Origin: an uncultured bacterium
GTDB lineage: Bacteria; DUMJ01
Assembly (NCBI GenBank): GCA_937958695.1
Contig: CALGNK010000017.1
Span: 1-64,000 of the forward strand
DNA length: 64,000 nt
Direction of reading: 5' to 3'
In this document: positions 29,758-37,323 of the stretch, one piece after another
Layout of the letters: each line of letters opens with the position of its first letter
How positions within the stretch are numbered: the stretch's first letter is position 1
The notes under the pieces: model-generated
Database searches by the model: none
What the model was told of the DNA's origin: nothing
The model's input: the letters and a program-made list of their open reading frames with translations, nothing else
Translations under genes and position numbers: made by a program

Positions 29758-30762
29758 TTATTCCTCTTCTACTAATGCCTTTAAAAGTCTTACTGCGTTT
29801 TCTGCATCATCTAGGTCTATCATCTCATGGGGAGAATGGACATACCTACAAGGTATAGAGAGTGTTCCGCTTGGAATACCTGCAGAAGTCCTCTGAATGG
29901 CAGCTGCATCTGTTCCACCAAAGATTAGTATCTCTATCTGGTAAGGTATATTATTCTTTTCTGCGATATTTCTTAACTTCTCGACCACATTTCTGTCACT
30001 TATAGAGGCGTTGTCTTTAATCTTTATGGCAGGCCCCTTACCCAGTTCTATGGACATCCTCTTATATCCCTTGGGGGTATCTGACCAAGCAGTAACATCT
30101 AAAGCTATTGCAAAGTCGGGATTTATATTAAAAGCTACTACACTAGCACCAACTAGTCCCATCTCCTCTTGAACTGAGAAAGCTCCATAAAGTCTACATT
30201 TCGGTTTAGCCCTCTTTATAGTCTCTATTAAAACTGCACATCCGATTCTATCATCCATAGCCTTAGAGACAACTCTCTTGCCCATATCTATAAATTCAGT
30301 AGAATAGACTCCGAACATTCCTATAGGAACTAGCTCTTCAGCTTCTTCTCGACTTTTGGCTCCTATATCAACAAAGATCTTATCAAAATTGAGCTCTTTT
30401 AAATTCTTTTGAACATCCTGGGTAGTTTCTCCTTCTATCCCTACAACTCCTTCTACCCCAGAATCTGGGAAAATGATTCTACTCCCTATAAGGTTATAGG
30501 CAGAGATTCCACCAATAGCTTCTATTCTGATAAAGCCCTTTTCATCTATAAAAGAGGAAACAACTCCTATTTCATCCATATGTGCATCTAGAAGGAGCTT
30601 CTTCTCTGTTTGCCCATTCTTCCAAACTATAAGATTTCCTAATTTATCAACCTCATAGCCATCTATAGAGTCTTTCAACTCATTCAAGATAAATTCTCTA
30701 ATTCTAGATTCTCTCCCGCTAGGAGAATTTATCTCTGTAAGTTTTCTTATAAGATCTTTCAT
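29758..30762 (-). CDS. M42 family aminopeptidase (third of three)
   Basis: 334 aa. Dinuclear metallopeptidase with the metal ligands His in DAHMDEIGV, Asp in AMDDRIG, the Glu pair in SVQEEMG, Asp in ALDVT and His in RYVHSP. The PDZ-like dimerisation/apical domain lies between about residues 70 and 170. M42 enzymes form dodecameric TET particles that trim oligopeptides. It overlaps the preceding M42 gene by 4 bp. Confidence 0.92.
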   Translation of the reverse strand: MKDLIRKLTEINSPSGRESRIREFILNELKDSIDGYEVDKLGNLIVWKNGQTEKKLLLDAHMDEIGVVSSFIDEKGFIRIEAIGGISAYNLIGSRIIFPDSGVEGVVGIEGETTQDVQKNLKELNFDKIFVDIGAKSREEAEELVPIGMFGVYSTEFIDMGKRVVSKAMDDRIGCAVLIETIKRAKPKCRLYGAFSVQEEMGLVGASVVAFNINPDFAIALDVTAWSDTPKGYKRMSIELGKGPAIKIKDNASISDRNVVEKLRNIAEKNNIPYQIEILIFGGTDAAAIQRTSAGIPSGTLSIPCRYVHSPHEMIDLDDAENAVRLLKALVEEE

Positions 30763-31769
30763 AGTTTTGCCTCCTTAGTTAGTAGTATAGAGACAAGTCT
30801 TAAAGTATTAGCATAATCATCAAGACTTATAATAGACATCGGAGAATGTATATACCTTGCAGGAATAGAAATAACTGCTGATGGTATACCTGCTAAGGTA
30901 GTAGCTATTCTCCTGGCATCTGTTCCTCCCACAGTCCTTCTTTTAATCTGATAAGGTATATTATTCTCTCTTGCGGTATCTATTATCCACCTAAAGAGTC
31001 TTTCATCTACCACATATCCGCTATGGGCAAAGGTTATTGCAGGACCTTTTCCTAATTCAGTTGACCTTCTATCGGCTGGAAATTCAGGATTATCACCAGA
31101 TGTAGTAGTTTCAATTACTATTGCTAGCTCAGGATTTACCCTTTCAGCAGATACTCCTGCCCCTCTTAATCCAAGTTCTTCTTGGACAGAAAATACAAAA
31201 TATGTCTCGTAATATAGGTCTATATCGCTGTCAATTATATCCATTAGAATAGAACATCCACCTCTATCGTCTAAAGCCTTGCCAGAAAAATATCCTTTGT
31301 GTTCCATAGAGGCTACGGAAAAGGCAATAAAATCTCCTATCTTTATCTTACTTTCTGCCTCTGATTTTTTCGTTGCACCTATATCTACTTTTATGTTCTC
31401 AATCTTAGGAGGACTGTATACTTCGTCTCTCTGTAGATGTATCGCCTTAAAACCAATAACTCCTGGTATCTCTTTCTCCCCAACTACGACCTTTTTCCCT
31501 ATGATAGACCTTGTATCTATACCTCCAAGTGGCATAATACTTAACTTTCCATCATCCTCTATATTTGAAACTATAAAACCAACCTCATCCATATGCGCAC
31601 AGAGAAGTAGTTTCTTATCTGTTTTACCTTTTTTCTTAGCTATAAGATTTCCTAAAGGGTCTTCTTCAATAATGTCTACCTTATTAGCTATTTTGTCTTT
31701 TATAAATTCTCTCACTCTTTTTTCATAGCCTGAGACGCCTAAGAGCTCTGTCAATTCTTTTAAATACAA
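30759..31769 (-). CDS. M42 family aminopeptidase (second of three)
   Basis: 336 aa, with the same architecture. The ligands are in CAHMDEVGF, ALDDRGG, SVQEELGL and RYIHSP. The position that is Asp in the two neighbouring copies is Glu here (VIETTTSGD), which is tolerated in the family but may alter the metal or residue preference. It is tightly packed between its two paralogues. Confidence 0.92.
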   Translation of the reverse strand: MYLKELTELLGVSGYEKRVREFIKDKIANKVDIIEEDPLGNLIAKKKGKTDKKLLLCAHMDEVGFIVSNIEDDGKLSIMPLGGIDTRSIIGKKVVVGEKEIPGVIGFKAIHLQRDEVYSPPKIENIKVDIGATKKSEAESKIKIGDFIAFSVASMEHKGYFSGKALDDRGGCSILMDIIDSDIDLYYETYFVFSVQEELGLRGAGVSAERVNPELAIVIETTTSGDNPEFPADRRSTELGKGPAITFAHSGYVVDERLFRWIIDTARENNIPYQIKRRTVGGTDARRIATTLAGIPSAVISIPARYIHSPMSIISLDDYANTLRLVSILLTKEAKL

Positions 31770-31771
31770 TG

Positions 31772-32782
31772 TTATTCGCCTCCTCTAGCTATAAAATAAC
31801 TGAGAAGTCTAGCAGATTCTTCTATGTCTCTTGTATTAACTACCTCATATGGAGTATGCATATAACGTAGTGGGATAGAAACTAAAAGTGTAGGGATACC
31901 TCCTCTAGTGATCTGTATTAGGTCAGTATCTGTTCCACTCCTTCCACCTAGAGGCTCTATCTGATAGCTGACAGAGATGTTCTCCGCTAGACTCTTTATC
32001 TTTTCAAAATAGTTATAGTCAATCACAGGACCTATTCCTAAAGCAGGACCCTTACCTAATTCTATCTTGGGCATAGAAGGGATAGATATATCTCCATGTG
32101 TCACATCTAAAACTATAGCTAGGTCAGGTTTCAGCCTATGGGCTACGGTCTTTGCACCTGGGCTTCCATCCTCCTCCCTTATATTAAAGACAAAGTAGGA
32201 TTCTGCCTTTGGGGAAAAGTTATTTAAAAGTTCCATTATATATAAAAGTGTGACACAGCTTACTCTATTATCTAAAGCCTTACCTGTAAAATATTTATCT
32301 GATAATAAGAATGGTTCCACTGAAAATACCCCGATATCTCCAACACTAACTTTGTCCTGTCCTTCAACTATATCTAGGAAAAGATCATCTAATGAGGGGA
32401 CTTTCTTTCTGGTCTCTTCTGTCTGTAAATGCGGTTCAAGCATCCCAACAATTCCCCAAGCTATATTTCCATCCCTAGTATAAATCTTTATTCTTTGGGC
32501 GATTACCGACTTAGGATCTACTCCGCCAATAGTTGTGAACCTCCAGTAGTTATCAGATTCTCTCTTAGTTAGAAGGAAACCAATTTCATCTGTATGAGCA
32601 AAAAGAGCTATTCTTTTCCCCTTTCCTTCCCTTTTTGCAATAAGATTTCCTAGATGATCAACTTCGAAAGATGTATTGGGAATCTTTTTGACCTCTTCTT
32701 CTATAAGCTTTATAGCCCTATACTCATAACCAGAGGGACCATCGGCAGAAGAGAGATTTTTTAAAACATCAGTTATTATCAC
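31772..32782 (-). CDS. M42 family aminopeptidase (first of three)
   Basis: 336 aa. The ligands are in FAHTDEIGF, ALDNRVS, NIREEDGSPGA, VLDVTHGD and RYMHTP; the EEDGSPGA active-site loop differs from the EExGLxGA of the other two copies. I place the start at GTG 32782, 6 bp after AGGAGG. The longer frame to 32812 would put that ribosome site inside the coding region. It is the first gene of the M42 operon. Confidence 0.9.
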   Translation of the reverse strand: MIITDVLKNLSSADGPSGYEYRAIKLIEEEVKKIPNTSFEVDHLGNLIAKREGKGKRIALFAHTDEIGFLLTKRESDNYWRFTTIGGVDPKSVIAQRIKIYTRDGNIAWGIVGMLEPHLQTEETRKKVPSLDDLFLDIVEGQDKVSVGDIGVFSVEPFLLSDKYFTGKALDNRVSCVTLLYIMELLNNFSPKAESYFVFNIREEDGSPGAKTVAHRLKPDLAIVLDVTHGDISIPSMPKIELGKGPALGIGPVIDYNYFEKIKSLAENISVSYQIEPLGGRSGTDTDLIQITRGGIPTLLVSIPLRYMHTPYEVVNTRDIEESARLLSYFIARGGE

Positions 32783-32815
32783 CACTAACCTCCTAAACTT
32801 AAATATTTCCATCTA

Positions 32816-32845
32816 ATTATAGCAGAGTAGTTTTTATAAGTTCAA
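32816..32845 (-). promoter_or_regulatory. Promoter of the M42 peptidase operon
   Basis: On the minus strand the -35 TTGAAC (32845-32840), an 18-bp spacer and the extended -10 TGCTATAAT (32824-32816) lie about 33 bp before the GTG start. Confidence 0.75.
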
Positions 32846-32865
32846 TAGTCGAATTATACATGTTG

Positions 32866-32874
32866 TGATAAAAT
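32866..32874 (+). promoter_or_regulatory. Extended -10, probably giving a leaderless ogg-like mRNA
   Basis: TGATAAAAT lies 6 bp before the ATG at 32881. No ribosome-binding site is present, so transcription would start at or next to the A of the ATG. Confidence 0.5.
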
Positions 32875-32880
32875 TTACTT

Positions 32881-33516
32881 ATGAAAAGATTAGACGAATT
32901 TATTCTAAAATTAAAGTCTATAGAAGACAAGGCAAAACCTTTTGTAGAAGAAAGGATATATCAATTTAAAGCTTTAGGTCTATATGGTTCTGAAGATGAA
33001 TTGTTCTCGGAATTAAGTTTCTGTGTCATTACTGCTAACTGGAGCGCAAATGGTGGAATAAAAGCCCAAGATAGGATAGGGATCCTAGGTTTTGTTAACT
33101 ACTCGCAAGAAGAGTTAGCAGAGGCCCTTTCTAATCTAGGCCATAGATTTCCTTATAAAAGGGCAGAATTTATAGTAGAGAATAGACGTCTTATAGGAAG
33201 GCTTAGAAGAATAACATCATTGCCATTAATAGAGGCAAGAAAGGAATTAGTAAAAGAGGCTAAAGGAATTGGGTGGAAAGAGGCAAGTCATTTTTTAAGA
33301 AACGTAGGCATATTAGAGACAGCTATTTTAGATAGACATATCCTTAGAGTACTTAAGGATGTAGATTTGATAGATAAAATACCAGACAGCTGGACAGAAA
33401 AGAGATACCTTTATATAGAGGAAAGATTTAAGGAGCTCTCTTTTGCCTTTAATAAGTTGCCTGGCGAAACTGACTTGTATATATGGTATCTTATAAAGGG
33501 TAAAGTGGAAAAGTAA
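32881..33516 (+). CDS. Ogg2-type N-glycosylase/DNA lyase
   Basis: 211 aa, the size of the Ogg2 (archaeal-type) 8-oxoguanine glycosylases. The helix-hairpin-helix with the catalytic Lys is GIGWKEASHFLRNVG (about 137-151), and the general-base Asp is in AILDRHILR. It removes 8-oxoguanine and nicks the abasic site. It precedes rubrerythrin, which fits an oxidative-damage theme. The start has no ribosome site and an extended -10 directly upstream. Confidence 0.88.
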   Translation: MKRLDEFILKLKSIEDKAKPFVEERIYQFKALGLYGSEDELFSELSFCVITANWSANGGIKAQDRIGILGFVNYSQEELAEALSNLGHRFPYKRAEFIVENRRLIGRLRRITSLPLIEARKELVKEAKGIGWKEASHFLRNVGILETAILDRHILRVLKDVDLIDKIPDSWTEKRYLYIEERFKELSFAFNKLPGETDLYIWYLIKGKVEK

Positions 33517-33518
33517 TA

Positions 33519-33547
33519 TTGACATAGAGTTAACTCCTAAGAGTAAT
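33519..33547 (+). promoter_or_regulatory. Candidate upstream promoter of rubrerythrin
   Basis: TTGACA (33519-33524), a 17-bp spacer and AGTAAT (33542-33547) begin 3 bp after the ogg stop. The -35 is perfect; the -10 is weak. Confidence 0.35.
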
Positions 33548-33551
33548 TCAC

Positions 33552-33588
33552 TTGACTTATTAATATTTTTTGATAATATTAAGTAAGT
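33552..33588 (+). promoter_or_regulatory. Promoter of rubrerythrin overlapped by an inverted repeat
   Basis: TTGACT (33552-33557), 16 bp, TAATAT (33574-33579). The arms ACTTATTAATATT (33555-33567) and AATATTAAGTAAGT (33575-33588) are near-perfect inverted repeats that cover both promoter elements, which suggests a repressor site such as one of the PerR/Fur kind; that identity is a guess. Confidence 0.45.
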
Positions 33589-33620
33589 GATAAAAATTCT
33601 AAAAAAGGAGGTTGATTGAT

Positions 33621-34127
33621 ATGAGAAAAATGACGGAAGAAAGCTTAAAATCTGCCTTTGCTGGTGAAAGCCAAGCCCATATGAGGTATACTATCTTTGC
33701 AGAGATCGCTGAACAGGAGGGTAGACCAAATCTGGCAAGACTTTTCAGGGCTATAGCAGATGCAGAAAAGGTCCATGCTACAAATCATCTTAAGGCTCTA
33801 TCTGGAGTTAAAGAATCTTCTGGTAATATACAGGTCTGTATAGATGGCGAAAACTTTGAGATTCAAGAGATGTATCCAGCTTATAATGCCATAGCAGAAT
33901 TACAGAATGAGCCAGAGGCTAAAAGGAGTATAAACTTTGCCCTTGAGGCAGAGAAGATACACTCTGCTATGTATCAAAAGGCAAAGCAAGCTGTAGATAG
34001 CGGAAAAGGGGATATAGAGATAGGAGATATATTTATATGTCAGGTATGTGGTCATACGGTAGAAGGAAATGTTCCTGACAGATGTCCTATATGTGGAGCA
34101 CCAAAAGAAAAATTCAAAAAATTCTAA
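33621..34127 (+). CDS. Rubrerythrin
   Basis: 168 aa. The N-terminal ferritin-like four-helix domain carries the di-iron ligands (Glu in FAGESQAHMRY, ExxH in DAEKVHATNH, Glu and ExxH in ALEAEKIHSAMY). The C-terminal rubredoxin domain has CQVC and CPIC. Rubrerythrin is an NADH-dependent peroxide reductase in anaerobes. The ATG at 33621 is 9 bp after AGGAGG (33606-33611); an in-frame TTG at 33612 lies immediately after that site and is too close. It is followed by a second rubredoxin-like gene. Confidence 0.95.
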   Translation: MRKMTEESLKSAFAGESQAHMRYTIFAEIAEQEGRPNLARLFRAIADAEKVHATNHLKALSGVKESSGNIQVCIDGENFEIQEMYPAYNAIAELQNEPEAKRSINFALEAEKIHSAMYQKAKQAVDSGKGDIEIGDIFICQVCGHTVEGNVPDRCPICGAPKEKFKKF

Positions 34128-34142
34128 GTGAGGTGATTTAAT

Positions 34143-34478
34143 ATGAAAAAGTGGAGATGTGGTGTTTGTGGTATAGTTTTGGATGTAGAAAATCCACCTG
34201 AGGTATGCCCAAAGTGTGGAGCTCCTAGAGAAAAATTCTCTCAAATTCCAGAAGATCAAGCCAATCTTATAGATAGGGCTAGGTTCACTAATAGCCTACA
34301 TATAGAATTATACACCCTTATGGTAAAGGTTGCTGAATTGGCTCAGAAAGGGATAGAGGATAATCTGGACCCACCATGTTTTAAAATCTTTACTGAAGCA
34401 AAGGAACAAGCTACTCTATTCCAGCAGAAGGTGAAGGCAGAGATTCAGGGCCATATAAGCAAAGGCAAGTGGGGCTAA
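34143..34478 (+). CDS. Rubredoxin-like protein with helical C-terminus
   Basis: 111 aa. The first 40 residues are a rubredoxin/zinc-ribbon knuckle pair (CGVC at 6-9, CPKCGAP at about 22-28). The remainder is helical (LIDRARFTNSLHIELYTLMVKVAELAQ). It is likely a partner electron carrier of the rubrerythrin 15 bp upstream. GAGGTG is 8 bp before the ATG, and a strong terminator follows. Confidence 0.85.
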   Translation: MKKWRCGVCGIVLDVENPPEVCPKCGAPREKFSQIPEDQANLIDRARFTNSLHIELYTLMVKVAELAQKGIEDNLDPPCFKIFTEAKEQATLFQQKVKAEIQGHISKGKWG

Positions 34479-34513
34479 ATAATACTTAGATATTGTGATA
34501 TTATCTAAAATTT

Positions 34514-34550
34514 ATTAGGGGGCTCAGATTTCTGAGCCCCCTAATTTTTA
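34514..34550 (+). terminator. Rho-independent terminator after the rubrerythrin unit
   Basis: A stem of up to 14 bp (TTAGGGGGCTCAGA/TCTGAGCCCCCTAA) with a tight loop is followed by TTTTT at 34545-34549. Confidence 0.92.
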
Positions 34551-34603
34551 AGAAGGACATTACTTCTATTTTTTGATATACTATTTAGTGGAGGTGATAT
34601 CCT

Positions 34604-35785
34604 TTGTATAGGATAGGGGAAGAAGAATTAGAGGAGATAAGAAGGGTTTTTGAAAGTAAACAGCTATCTAGGTACGGCGATCCTAAAGAAGGTCATCTAC
34701 AAGAGGTTGTCCAATTTGAAAGAGAGTGGGCGGAGAAGATTGGAACTAAGTACGCTTTACTTATGTCTGGAGGGGGGACATCCGCTCTAGCAAGTGGCTT
34801 AATAGGTCTTGGTATAGGTCCAGGAGACGAAGTTATTGTCCCAGGTTATACCTTTATTGCTACAGCATCTGCAGTATTAAATGCTGGAGCTATTCCTGTT
34901 ATTGCAGAGGTTGATGAAACACTAACACTAGACCCTTTAGATTTTGAAAGAAAGATTACCCCGAATACTAAAGCGGTTATACCTGTTCATATGCAAGGGC
35001 TACCAGCCAATATGGATAGAATAATAGAGATAGCTCAAAAACATAATATAAAGGTTGTTGAAGATGCCTGTCAGGCTGTAGGAGGAAGCTACAAAGGAAA
35101 AAGATTAGGTAGTTTGGGAAACGTTGGTGTATTTAGCTTTAACTATTACAAAATAATAAGCTGTGGTGAGGGAGGCTGTATAGTTACAAACGATAGGTTA
35201 GTTTATGAAAGGGTTTTGGTTTATCACGATAGTGGATTTGTCTTTCTTAGCCCTTCTCCTAAAGAGGTTAATATCCCAATATTTATAGGGTTACAGCTAA
35301 GAGCCAATGAGATTATGGGAGCAATATTAAGGGTACAACTTAGAAGGCTTGATGTTATACTTTCAGACTTACGACGTATCAAAAAGCTTTTTATAGAAGA
35401 GCTAAAATCTACAGGAGTAAAGTTTGTTCCAATTAATGACCCCGAAGGAGACTGTGGAGTAGTGGTAGGGTTTCAGTTTGAATCGGAGAAGGAAGCTAGG
35501 GAGTTTGCACAGAAAGAAGGAGTCAAAGGATGGCTACCTATAGATACAGGAAAACATGTATATTCTAATTGGGAACCTATCTTAGAACATAGGGTTGGGC
35601 ATCATCCTAAGATGAATCCATTTGAATTCCCTGAGAATAAGTTTCTCAGGATAAACTATTCGAAAGATATGTGCCCTAAGACTTTAGAAATACTAAGTAA
35701 GACCGTCTTTATAACTATAAATCCTGATTGGAAAGATGAGGAGATAGAGATAAGGATAAAAGCTTGTAGAGAAGCGATGAGATAG
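34604..35785 (+). CDS. DegT/DnrJ/EryC1-family aminotransferase
   Basis: 393 aa PLP enzyme. The Schiff-base Lys183 is in SFNYYKIISCGEGG, Asp154 in VVEDACQAVGG binds the pyridine nitrogen, and MSGGGTSALASGLIGLG binds phosphate. It belongs to the sugar aminotransferase group that aminates nucleotide-linked keto-sugars; no nucleotide-sugar gene is directly adjacent, although ugd is 18 kb away. The start is a TTG at 34604, with GGAGGTGAT upstream, and no nearby ATG fits. Confidence 0.9.
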   Translation: MYRIGEEELEEIRRVFESKQLSRYGDPKEGHLQEVVQFEREWAEKIGTKYALLMSGGGTSALASGLIGLGIGPGDEVIVPGYTFIATASAVLNAGAIPVIAEVDETLTLDPLDFERKITPNTKAVIPVHMQGLPANMDRIIEIAQKHNIKVVEDACQAVGGSYKGKRLGSLGNVGVFSFNYYKIISCGEGGCIVTNDRLVYERVLVYHDSGFVFLSPSPKEVNIPIFIGLQLRANEIMGAILRVQLRRLDVILSDLRRIKKLFIEELKSTGVKFVPINDPEGDCGVVVGFQFESEKEAREFAQKEGVKGWLPIDTGKHVYSNWEPILEHRVGHHPKMNPFEFPENKFLRINYSKDMCPKTLEILSKTVFITINPDWKDEEIEIRIKACREAMR

Positions 35786-35796
35786 GAGGAGGAATT

Positions 35797-36240
35797 GTGA
35801 GAAATTACAGAGGTTTTTTTAATGTGCTAAAGGTAATATTAGTTCTTTTTATGTTTATTGTTACAGGTATTGAAGGTTGTAGCTGTAGTAAACCGTTTAT
35901 AGAGAAGATAGAGATATGGATAGATAGGGATACTTCAGATAATGAACCTTTTGAAGAGCAAGTTATCCCTATAGGATTGACTTATAAGATTCCTAAAAAC
36001 ACAAGCTTCAGGATAAAGGTAAAGACTCAAGAGCCTTTATCTGATAACGATTTAGCTAACAGTATAGTTCAGATTAATTCAAATATAACCATTAACCTAC
36101 AACGTCTAGAAGATAATGTGTATAAGGCAGACTATGATAATCTTACTGGGACTTTAGATACTAGAATATATAATGTTAATATACTTATAACTCATAGTGG
36201 AAAGATAATATCTCAAAGTATTGTAATAGAGATTTCTTAG
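35797..36240 (+). CDS. Putative lipoprotein, function unknown
   Basis: 147 aa from a GTG start, with GGAGGAGG 5 bp upstream. The first 24 residues are a hydrophobic signal ending in IEGC, a plausible lipobox, so the mature protein would start at Cys28. The rest is beta-rich (alternating hydrophobic residues, FRIKVKTQEPLSD, YNVNILITHSG), which suggests an Ig-like surface domain. No family recognised. It lies 11 bp after the aminotransferase. Confidence 0.7.
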   Translation: MRNYRGFFNVLKVILVLFMFIVTGIEGCSCSKPFIEKIEIWIDRDTSDNEPFEEQVIPIGLTYKIPKNTSFRIKVKTQEPLSDNDLANSIVQINSNITINLQRLEDNVYKADYDNLTGTLDTRIYNVNILITHSGKIISQSIVIEIS

Positions 36241-36254
36241 AGAGTAACGCTTGG

Positions 36255-36283
36255 TTGACAGAATTTGCCTAAGATGATATATT
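36255..36283 (+). promoter_or_regulatory. Strong promoter of the small Ig-like gene
   Basis: Perfect -35 TTGACA (36255-36260), a 17-bp spacer and -10 TATATT (36278-36283) lie 37 bp before the ATG. Confidence 0.8.
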
Positions 36284-36320
36284 TAGCTTAGAAAATATTT
36301 AAGTAGGAGGAGGTATTATT

Positions 36321-36599
36321 ATGGCAGAGATATTAAATTTAGATGTAAATCCTACTTCTGGAAAGCAAGGGGATATGGTGACAGTTGTTGTCAAAGCTTC
36401 TCCGGACACCAAAGCTGTTTATGGTAGGATTCCCGAGTATGGATATATAGTTCAGTTCCAGAAAGAAGGAGATCTATTTAAACTCTCTATGCAGGTTCCT
36501 TACGGAGCACCTCCTGGAGTTTATATGGTTTCAGTATACCCAGTAGACAACGAAGGGAATAGAGGCGAAGAAAAGAGGTTTAATTTCCAAGTTCTGTAA
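36321..36599 (+). CDS. Small Ig-like/beta-sandwich protein
   Basis: 92 aa. The whole chain reads as one beta-sandwich: NLDVNPTSGKQGDMVTVVVKASPDTKAVYGRIPEYG then GVYMVSVYPVDNEGNRGEEKRFNFQVL. It has no signal peptide or membrane segment, although similar Ig-like domains are usually parts of exported proteins. It has its own strong promoter and an excellent ribosome site (AGGAGGAGG), so it is probably well expressed. Its function is unknown. The 3' end overlaps the convergent nucleotidyltransferase by 20 bp. Confidence 0.75.
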   Translation: MAEILNLDVNPTSGKQGDMVTVVVKASPDTKAVYGRIPEYGYIVQFQKEGDLFKLSMQVPYGAPPGVYMVSVYPVDNEGNRGEEKRFNFQVL

Positions 36600-37323
36600 A
36601 ATCTTCTAACAGAATACCAAGAGCCTTAAGGGCTTGAAAGATTTCTCGATGTTTTTCTTCTTTTTTACATAAATCGATCTCTTTCTTGATTCTAGCTATT
36701 CCAACGGTCCTTAAGGCTCCATTCTTTATTGCTGATTCAATAAGACCATATGTATGAGGCTCTATAGTAAAGCCAAGTCTTATACTAAATCTTATTGCTC
36801 TAAAGATGCGAGTAGGATCATCTATGAAACTTTTATCGTGAAGAACTCTTATCTTCTTTTCATTTAAATCTTTTATCCCGTCTAAAGGATCTATTATATC
36901 TCCTATTTTCTTATCCGAATATATTGGTATAGCCAAGGCATTTATAGTAAAGTCTCTTCTATATAGGTCCTCCACAATCGTCCCTGGTTCTACCAGTGGC
37001 AATGCCCCAGGTTTAGGATAAACCTCTTTTCTTGCAATAGCTATATCCACGTGCTCTATTTCACTATAATCTATAGTAAACTTAAACGTATAGAATCTTT
37101 TTAGTAATCTTCCTCTTTTGCTAAGACTCTCGATATATTTTAGAAAATTCTCTACAGAAGTCTCTACCACTAAGTCTAAATCCTTTACTCTAAAGCCAAG
37201 CAGGATATCTCTGAGAGTTCCACCTACAACATAGATCGGGATTTCTCTTTTATAAGCATGCTCCAAACACAAATCTATATCAGGAATAGACAGAATAGAT
37301 AAGAGGACGTCTTTTAACTTCAT
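36580..37323 (-). CDS. Short poly(A) polymerase/CCA-type tRNA nucleotidyltransferase
   Basis: 247 aa. The class II nucleotidyltransferase head has VVGGTLRDILLGFRVKDLDLVVE (catalytic Asp48 and Asp50), RRDFTINALAIP and the RIFRAIRFSIRLGF block. It is much shorter than ordinary CCA-adding enzymes (about 400 or more), because the C-terminal body/tail is missing. It may add only part of CCA, act on other RNAs, or be a reduced CCA enzyme. It overlaps the phosphorylase upstream by 44 bp. Confidence 0.82.
   Translation of the reverse strand: MKLKDVLLSILSIPDIDLCLEHAYKREIPIYVVGGTLRDILLGFRVKDLDLVVETSVENFLKYIESLSKRGRLLKRFYTFKFTIDYSEIEHVDIAIARKEVYPKPGALPLVEPGTIVEDLYRRDFTINALAIPIYSDKKIGDIIDPLDGIKDLNEKKIRVLHDKSFIDDPTRIFRAIRFSIRLGFTIEPHTYGLIESAIKNGALRTVGIARIKKEIDLCKKEEKHREIFQALKALGILLEDFTELGN

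Noticed and set aside
34484-34510. Small inverted repeat TTAGATA/TATCTAA after the rubredoxin-like gene
   Set aside because: The stem is only 7 AT-rich bp with a 9-nt loop and no T-tract; the strong terminator immediately downstream explains the end of the unit.
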